Source of the DNA: Nemertoderma westbladi
Lineage: Eukaryota > Xenacoelomorpha > Nemertodermatida > Nemertodermatidae
NCBI GenBank assembly: GCA_032718475.1
Contig: JAUCBJ010007694.1
Coordinates: 1 to 24,883 of the forward strand
DNA length: 24,883 nt
Reading direction: 5' to 3'
Shown: piece after piece, positions 19,047-24,883 of the stretch
Layout of the letters: every line of letters starts with the position of its first letter
Numbering within the stretch: position 1 is the first letter of the stretch
Notes under the pieces: generated by a model
Seen by the model: the letters and a program-made list of their open reading frames with translations, nothing else
Databases searched by the model: none
What the model was told of the DNA's origin: nothing
Made by a program: the position numbers and the translations under genes

Positions 19047-19098
19047 AAATGCAGCTGCAATGCAGCATGCCGATCCTAGTAGTAGTAGTAGTAGTATG

Positions 19099-19655
19099 GG
19101 TCCATTGCCGTAATACTAATTATTTTAAAAGGAATTACTGTGGCTGTACATTTTACTATCAAATAACGGCCGTGGTGGTACTCCTATTAAATATACTGTA
19201 AATACACTGTGCATTAGTTATGAATATACGTATTGCGCCCAAGTAAATATAAGGCACCCAATTATTCCTATATTACTAATATGACCAAACCACAGTTAAT
19301 ACTAATAAATTCCCCCATTTCTTACGATAAATATTGAGATTTTATGTGAATAATACGTACGTACGTAGTATGGCTTAAATTCCCTTCTAAATAGCACCAA
19401 TATCTTTCATATAAGAAAAACGTAAAATATTCAGGGCTGTTTCTTACTTGCTAAATAATAGGCAATTATAAATATTAATAATATAAATAAATATAAATAA
19501 TATAAATAATAGGCAATCATATGTCTGGCACAGTGCTCAAGGCCCCCGCAGTTTCTGAAGTAAAAACGTCTGCAGCTTTTATTAAGAATAAAACATATAA
19601 CTGTGGTGGTCATGGTGTACCTCATGACGTATTCAATATCGGTGAACAATTCACC
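19099..19655. other. Spacer between the inverted LINE copies, left part
   Basis: AT-rich, with short TAAATAATATAAATAA repeats near 19470-19515 and an ACGTACGTACGT word near 19359. No gene was recognised; the minus-strand open frame at 19431-19892 runs through the SINE and is a shadow. Confidence 0.5.
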
Positions 19656-19784
19656 TAAGACAATGTGATAATGCTCTCCATAGCGAAAAATATCAACCGG
19701 CCCTATTGGGGCTCGAACCCGGTACCTAGTTTCAAACTTCTGGTTATCATCAGCCGGGTGAGTGTACTGAGCTACCAGACCGGC
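19640..19784 (-). mobile_element. tRNA-derived SINE
   Basis: On the minus strand the head begins GCCGGTCTGGTAGCTCAGTAC, with an A-box-like TGGTAGCTCAGTAC (19777-19764) and a B-box GGTTCGAGCCC (19719-19709) at the tRNA-like distance, followed by GGGCCGGTTGATATTTTTCG and a unique tail. An RNA polymerase III promoter embedded in an element is the hallmark of tRNA SINEs. The cloverleaf is not intact, so this is not a working tRNA gene. Confidence 0.75.
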
Positions 19785-19807
19785 TGAGAACCAGAAACCA
19801 GAAGTTT

Positions 19808-19900
19808 GATAACCAGAAGTTTGAAACCTAGGTACCGGGTTCGAGTCCCAATAGGGCCTGTTGATATTTTTCGCTATGGAGAGCGTTATCATATTGTCTT
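19808..19900 (+). repeat. Inverted partial copy of the SINE
   Basis: The 93-bp arm from GATAACCAGAAG to TTGTCTTA is the reverse complement of 19748-19656, with only about five differences. It contains the B-box (GGTTCGAGTCCC) but not the tRNA head. AACCAGAAGTTTGA is duplicated at its start (19797-19825). Confidence 0.85.
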
Positions 19901-19992
19901 ATTTTACATTGTATATTTAATACACCGCGTCACTCACCCCACAACAATTCACTTATTATTATTAATTCACCTAAGAATGGTCACCTAAGACT

Positions 19993-20190
19993 GCATGGGT
20001 CATATCGTAAAATCACCCTGATTTCGATTGCAGATAAGAAGAGTAATGTTGAACCGAATAAGGGATCCTGTTGAAAGGTTCATCGAAATGGGTTTCATAA
20101 AAATAGAAGAAGTGGAAAATTCTGGGACCAGCGAAGAATTGTCTTGAAGGAAAGACATTCACCTAGCCATCACCATTGGGAACTTATTCA
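19993..20190 (+). mobile_element. Older RTE-type LINE remnant C, RT part
   Basis: The plus strand reads LHGSYRKITLISIADK and, after frame breaks, NGFHKNRRS. These align with LYGSFRGISLISIAAK and NGFRKGRRT of copy A, and nucleotides such as GGGATCCTGTTGAAAGG match GGGATCCCATTGAGAGA. It is much more diverged than A and B, hence older. It ends close to the 3' tail of copy B. Confidence 0.7.
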
Positions 20191-20255
20191 ACTCATCCTA
20201 TTCTGTCACCTCCTACTACTAGGATAGTCATGCTGCATTGCAGCTGCATTTTTAA

Positions 20256-20699
20256 GAATGCTGTGCCGGCTTGTCGACAAAATTGCGCCGCAACAACTCC
20301 CTAGTCCCTCTCACCCATTACATTTGCTAGATCATCCGCATCTTCAAGGCCAGTTTCCTTTAAGATGCGTCTCAAGAAAGTCATGGGCTGTCCACCATGC
20401 TTATTCACTCCATGAGGCTGCCAAAGTTCAAGATTATGCACTGGATGGTCCTCACGGCGACAGCAATGTCCTGCAAGCGGATGTTCTAGTGTCAAGCTTG
20501 GGGGAACCAATGAGACACCTCCAATGTTATATAGTGTCTCGTTGGAGATGTGTGCATTGTACTTGACACAGTGAACCAGGCATAGCATTCTTGTGAATGT
20601 GCCATTCAGAGATTTGGTGTTCTCAGCAGTTAGAGCACAGCATGGACTCCCATAGAGGAGTACTGGAACTACTGCTGCTCTAAATAAACGGACCTTAAG
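20256..20699 (-). pseudogene. LINE B C-terminal domain
   Basis: Corresponds to 18600-19046 of copy A (VHCVKYNAHISNETLYNIGG, NKHGGQPMTFLRRIL, LEDADDLANVMGE). A 9-bp-class deletion removes part of LEQNRLRFAG near 20470-20490. Confidence 0.8.
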
Positions 20700-21485
20700 T
20701 TTCAGATTAATTAATTCTATGTGACTTCCAAATCATGGAAAGCCTATTCAAGGCTGCCCATGCCTTTCCCTTACGTTTTTGAAGGTCCTCGCCTGACTTC
20801 CAGAAGTCGTCCACATGCTCAAGCATACCATCCTTTGAGTTTATGCTCATCCAGTCAGACACTTGCTGAGGACTTTCAAGATGACCTGTCAAAATTTTGG
20901 TTTTTTGAAGTTAATAAAAGACCAAAACTAGAAGCAGCATGTTCTAATGTGTTGAGGAGCCGTTGGGCTCCCTCTAGTGATTCTGAGAGTACTCCTAAGT
21001 CATAAGCAAATTCTAGAACAGTTAGGTACTTGGCAGGATTTCCTCGACTTCTGGAGCCAGTAGGTGGAGTTATCATCACCCAATCATCATTATGATGATC
21101 TAAGGACATGCGTAGAACATAGTCAACCACAATTATGAACAAGAATTGTGCTAGTGTGTCCCCTGGAGGAAGCCCCATAACACTTCAAATGGTTCTGTGT
21201 CACTGTCAACAGTATACACAAATGTTGTCGAACCATCATATACTGATCTGATTGCTGCAATAATTTCATCAGGAATCCCATATAATGAAAGTATGCTGAA
21301 CATACGTGAGCGAGAGACTGAATCAAAGACCTTGAAGAAGTCAACAAACTTTATTTTTTGATAAGTCTTCAATTATCCTTCTCAGTGCCAAAATGGGCTC
21401 CATGGTCCCACGACCTTTACGGAACCCATTCTGATTTCCACGGAGCAGTCTCTCAATGGGATCCCTGATGCGTTTTAATAGAATT
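20700..21485 (-). pseudogene. LINE B reverse transcriptase (active site lost)
   Basis: Motif A VDFFKVFDSVS is readable at about 21340, motif B GDTLAQFLFIIVVDY near 21150, and motif C reads LEFAYDLGVL: the first of the two catalytic Asp residues is Tyr (TAT at 21004-21002 on the minus strand). Several frameshifts separate the motifs. This copy cannot encode an active enzyme. Confidence 0.85.
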
Positions 21486-22833
21486 CTATTGTATAGCTAT
21501 GCAGCAATCGAGATCAATGAGATTTCCCGAAAAGAACCATAGAGTGTTAGGTTGCCTTCTTCGGAACTGCACCAACTTATTTGTTTTCATTTCTTGTGGG
21601 ACTCTTGTTGTTCGGTAGATGTCTACTATGATGGGATAGATGAGGTTTAAACACTCAGGAATTTTAAAGACCTCAGGGGGAACACCATCTATTCCACTGG
21701 CACGATTGGTCTTAATTCTCTTTGCAGCAGCCTTCACTTCTGCAAAGGAGATATCGCCAATGGGAATATCTGGGAGTACAGACTCAGAAACTTTTACTTC
21801 TATAAAGTTATCAGGTAATACCCTGTCATTATTGAGGAGATTTTCAACGTGGGCCTTCCAACCATTGAGGCAATCGGTTGGTGATTCAGCCTTAACCATG
21901 GTGGATGGTTGGCTTTTCCGCCCAGTAAGCAAGTTGATCGATTTCCATGCCTGGGATGATTGCCTGCTGTCATCAGCATCATTGATGGCATCAACCTGTT
22001 GGTTTATTAGCTCCTGTAGATTAACAGAGTACTGCCTATTCAGGGACCTAGATGCAGCCTTAACTGCATTCTTGGCTGCTGTAGTCTGTTTGAGTCGGGA
22101 ATCTTTCTGCGCCTTATAGAGGTCATTTCGGCACTTCTGAATTTTGTTGTCAGTCCAGGGCGCCCTTTTCCTGTTTCGAGGGTATACAGGAACTGTTTCT
22201 GCAGCTGCTAACTTAGCTGCTTCTGTTAAGGCAGTATAGCCCTCACAGTGATCTGCCGCCTCAGAGGCAAGAACCTCATACCTGTTGCTCAGCTGTAGTG
22301 TGAAGCTTGGATCTCACACTTGGCTGTTGCAACAGAGATGACCAGTCATGCCGCGGCAAGGCAGATTTCGTTGTTCTGCTAGCATGCAGACTAAGTCTTA
22401 CATTGGCCCCACAATAAGGCAGTGATCACTGGAGAAGGGTCGAAGTGTAAATGCATTACAGTCTTGTATAGAGCTCCTGTATTTCCTACGAAACAGAATA
22501 TGGTCTATCTGGGACTTGTGACCACTGGGTCCACTATGAGTCCATAGCTTTCCAGTTCGCTTTTAGAACTGGGTTCCAGCCGAAAACAATCCATTTCCAG
22601 AGATAAAATCCTGAAGATGGACGGAATTTCGGTTAACACTATTGCTATAGACCCAGGGTGATGTAGATGATTGATGCAGACTTGCATTAAAGTCTCCCAG
22701 GAATGTTAAGAATGCATGCTGATCCACCCCATCAGTAGCTGCTTGTAGATTGTGGTAGAAATTTTCCACCTCCTCTACAGGGGCAACACTAGTTGGAGAG
22801 TATCACACAATCAGAACCACCTTAGGAAACTTC
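21486..22833 (-). pseudogene. LINE B endonuclease and pre-RT linker (broken)
   Basis: Pieces in several frames correspond one-to-one with copy A: FLGDFNASLHQSS, the IDH and SDH regions, the linker, then SFAEVKAAAKRIKTNRASG and GIDGVPPEVFKIPE. Unlike A, B retains the 11 bases near 21610, so endonuclease and RT lead-in are continuous there. It instead shifts frame at about 21556, in the VPKKGN region. Confidence 0.8.
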
Positions 22834-23529
22834 TTAGCCAGTCTTCCAGAACATGAGAAGTAAGAACATGATGCGGTTAGAGATTTGGTCTATTTTGTCC
22901 AATGCTGCATGTGCAGTTGGATTCATCAATACACCAATTCCACCATTGCCACTATCATTTGCTGACGCGAGGGCGAGTCGCCAACCTCCCCCCATGTCCT
23001 TAATCAGAACCTCATCAGCCTGTCCAGTCTGCATTCGGTGCTCTTGAACACCCACTGCTCTAAGAGAAAGCTTATCTGCCAAGGCAGTCAACTCACCTTG
23101 TAGCATTGGGGAGCCGAGTGTTAGGGTGTTTACTGAGGCTAGTCTAGTGACTTGCCTCAGATTCACCAATGGCTTTGTTGGGCGGGGTGGAATATGCGAG
23201 TAGCCTCCAACTCCAGAATCCCTCTCCCCCTCACAATCTGGCCTCCCTGGTGACCAAGGGTTTGGGCCAGAAAGGTAATCAGGAGAGGGACTTAAAGAAT
23301 TGTTAGGTGCTCTCTCTCCAGTAGGGGGTGAGGCAAGCAGCCAGTTAGGAGATAACTGATCCCTGTGAGGCTGATTGTGTCCGGTAATTCCACTGGCCTC
23401 TAGTGGCCGGACCTCCACATTACTAATGTAATCCATAGTGGGGGTTGGGGGGTGCTTTTTTGCCATTTCACAGGGTTGGTTTCCCCTCCACACATGTTTA
23501 AGATTATTGGTCCCTAAGGAAATCCTCAC
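22834..23529 (-). pseudogene. LINE B N-terminal region and endonuclease start
   Basis: A 231-codon frame. Residues 1-125 are Pro/Ser/Gly-rich with no domain that I recognise. They lead into TRLASVNTLTLGSPM, GELTALADKLSLRAVGVQEHRM and GGGWRLALASANDSGNGGIGVLMN, the start of the exonuclease III-like fold. It shows the 5' coding sequence that copy A lacks. The frame is lost after DQISNRIM at a small rearrangement relative to A near 22860. Confidence 0.8.
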
Positions 23530-23654
23530 TGAAACTAAGTTTAGTCTGGTCAGCAGAAGGGCCAGTTTTGCTTTATGATCCCTCTTGTACTTTTACATCA
23601 GAAGATACCTGATCCCTTGATAATAATAAAAAAATAATCAAGAATTGCCAAATC

Positions 23655-23905
23655 CCAGCACAACCCTACAGGCACTATGGATGCGACTTGTTGGTCACTT
23701 TCATCATAAACTGATTAGCAAGTGCATTGTGCATGATCTTGTACTGTTTCAACGCCAACAGGCAGTATAAAACATGGTGGTCAGCCATTAACATTCCTTA
23801 CACATCTGCTGAAAGACACCATCCTTGATAATACAGATGAATTGCATGAATTGATATGTATGAATGTAGGAATTGCCCACGGTGAAGATTGCATGTGGGA
23901 GTTTT
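23655..23905 (+). mobile_element. Older RTE-type LINE remnant C, 3' coding part
   Basis: The plus strand aligns with the C-terminus of copy A: MRLVGHFHHKL corresponds to LRFAGHCFRRE, IVHDLVLFQRQ to VHNLVLWQP, then KHGGQP, LKDT and a DELHELI segment, with frame breaks. It is on the same strand as the RT remnant at 19993-20190 and on the other side of copy B, so both may be one old element split by B. Confidence 0.7.
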
Positions 23906-23967
23906 CTCTGCAACTAAATCTAAATTAACTGTTAGATAAATTCACTTATTATTTTCAGTTTACTAAC

Positions 23968-24318
23968 ACTTTCGACATGGTCCGTAATAAGCTGCTCCAA
24001 AAGTGGCAGAACAACATTATAGAATCTTGCCTCAAAAACATCAACGCGTATTTCATTCCCAACAACACCAACGAGACTCCCTTTACCCGGTAAACGTTTA
24101 CATATCATATTGAGTTCAATTGGCATTTCAGATATTTCATCATTATAATTTACACTGATCTCCAGCACCTTACTCAACCATCCATGACTTGTCTCCAAAG
24201 GCCTCAACTGAAACTTCTGAATTATTATTGATTTGCGATAATAATTCTGTAAAACGTTTTGAATCCATTGAACGGAAATTATATCTCCAGAGTCATAGAT
24301 TGATGATTCAGATGTCAT
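23968..24318 (-). CDS. EcKinase/CHK-like kinase, exon 1 (start)
   Basis: ATG at 24318-24316 opens 117 codons read on the minus strand. Features fit the N-lobe of EcKinase/CHK-like (APH-fold) proteins: GWLSKVLEISVNY (glycine-loop strand, about 46-58), ELNMICKRLPGKG with the candidate nucleotide-binding Lys at about 74, and RVDVFEARFYNVVLPLLEQL (about 91-110), the family's FxxEvxxYxxxLP helix with its Glu near 96. There is no signal peptide, so a cytosolic enzyme that phosphorylates small molecules is expected; the substrate is unknown. The donor is placed at GTTAGT (23967-23962) because it is in phase with exon 2. A second GT (23955-23954) would be out of phase. Assembled exons 1-4 give about 292 codons; the family is usually around 400, so roughly the last quarter is missing. 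Confidence 0.82.
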
Positions 24319-24782
24319 TATGTAATGTTGTTTGATAGTTAAAGTATGTTAGTTTAATATTTGTTTGAAGTGTAGTTTGTTGGTACTTACAACCTATTGG
24401 TTTATTCCCAAGAAGGGTGAGGTAGGTAACTATTGTGATTATTTATAATCAAAGTTTATATAAAACGAAATGGGTATAAAATTGAGTGACCCTACTAAGT
24501 ATACTGTAAAAATGTTAGTTATGCCGTTTCAAAGATAATAGAAGAACAATATATTCGTTAATAACAATTTAATTATTTACATTAGATAAGGAGAGGAGTA
24601 TGTAGTAATATTTTTTATTCAATTAAAAGTTAATCACTTTCGTCTACGTGAACCGGTGCCATATAATTACAGTTGTCAATGTTGACAAATATACGTTGAA
24701 ATTAAAGATATATGATTACACGTTCGTGGGGACTTCGCGCAGCAAAAGAGTGCATACGTACAAATTTTGGTTTAATTTAATC
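24319..24782. other. Upstream region of the kinase gene
   Basis: AT-rich DNA that should hold the promoter and 5' UTR of the minus-strand kinase gene. No TATA box or initiator could be assigned with confidence, and no coding sequence was recognised. Confidence 0.4.
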
Positions 24783-24871
24783 TGCAATTGCCCGACTTAT
24801 TTCGGTTTTTATAAAAAATCTGAACTGCAATTTCCCGATTTATTTCGGTTTTTATAAAAAGTCTGAAACCA
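24783..24871. repeat. 43-bp tandem repeat, two units
   Basis: CTGCAATTGCCCGACTTATTTCGG…TATAAAAAATCTGAA at 24782-24825 is followed by a second unit (TGCAATTTCCCGATTTATTTCGG…TATAAAAAGTCTGAA), period 43. It ends near the window edge, so more units may follow. Confidence 0.85.
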
Positions 24872-24883
24872 CCGGTACCGACT

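Larger units (their letters stand above)
16142..19098 (+). mobile_element. RTE-type LINE copy A
   Basis: A nearly complete non-LTR retrotransposon with exonuclease III-like endonuclease, RT and a C-terminal domain, ending in an (AGT)n tail (19076-19096). Homology with copy B starts at CCTAACACTCGG (16142), about 390 bp inside the 5' coding end of B, so A is 5'-truncated. The coding sequence is broken by a single-base loss near 16277, an 11-bp deletion near 17646 (relative to B) and a TGA at 18582. The RT wording (NQNGFRKGRRT, GDTLAPFLFIIVVDY) and simple-repeat tail fit the RTE/RTEX branch. It lies in intron 1 of the kinase gene, antisense to it. Confidence 0.9.
20212..23529 (-). mobile_element. 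RTE-type LINE copy B
   Basis: The minus-strand counterpart of copy A, near-identical over long stretches and longer at the 5' end. It runs from the N-terminal region at 23529 to a short (AGT)n tail at about 20212. Frameshifts, small deletions (for example in the LEQNRLRF region near 20470) and a substituted RT active site (TAT for GAT at 21002-21004) make it inactive. With copy A it forms a 3'-to-3' inverted repeat. Confidence 0.9.

Noticed and set aside
19431-19892. Minus-strand 153-codon frame containing a possible functional tRNA gene
   Set aside because: The frame crosses the SINE fold-back, and the tRNA-like head does not close a full cloverleaf with an anticodon arm, so it is a SINE, not a gene.
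21640-22119. Plus-strand 159-codon frame, and its mirror at 17146-17625 on the minus strand
   Set aside because: Both are antisense shadows of the LINE linker and RT lead-in; the sense strand carries the recognised domains.

Overview
The window is genomic DNA of an invertebrate animal. Genes are split by GT-AG introns, the intergenic and intronic DNA is AT-rich, and most of the length is transposon-derived (BEL/Pao LTR element, at least three kinds of LINE, a tRNA-derived SINE, satellites). The species cannot be named from the sequence. The EcKinase-type gene and the DUF7869-type gene both belong to families that are common in invertebrates.

Layout. 1-~1790: the 5' end of a BEL/Pao LTR retrotransposon on the minus strand (LTR end, primer-binding site, and a Gag frame open for 372 codons to the window edge). 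~1795-6019: a plus-strand DUF7869-type gene with a large exon (1795-3360, one frameshift near 1900), a 2.5 kb intron holding microsatellites, a degenerate satellite and a 69-bp tandem duplication, and a short C-terminal exon (5874-6019). 6665-9535: a decayed plus-strand LINE with endonuclease and RT remains, split by a 441-bp insertion with a target-site duplication.

10575-24318: a minus-strand APH-fold kinase gene of the EcKinase/CHK-like type. I assembled it from four exons (24318-23968, 13786-13621, 12704-12542, 10771-10575) whose splice phases agree. The exons carry the nucleotide-binding Lys region and the HGD...N catalytic loop; the exon(s) after the catalytic loop were not found in the window. 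Its 10.2 kb first intron is filled with mobile DNA: a 162-bp palindromic satellite, RTE-type LINE copy A (+, 16142-19098), a tRNA-SINE fold-back (19656-19900), and RTE-type LINE copy B (-, 23529-20212) that appears nested in an older related LINE. Copies A and B face each other 3'-to-3' and form a roughly 2.9 kb inverted repeat around a 1.1 kb spacer. A poly(A) retroinsert sits 24 bp from the acceptor of exon 3.

The two cellular-type genes are unrelated in function. The main story is how a long-intron gene has collected nested and inverted retroelements while its splice signals and reading frame remained intact.
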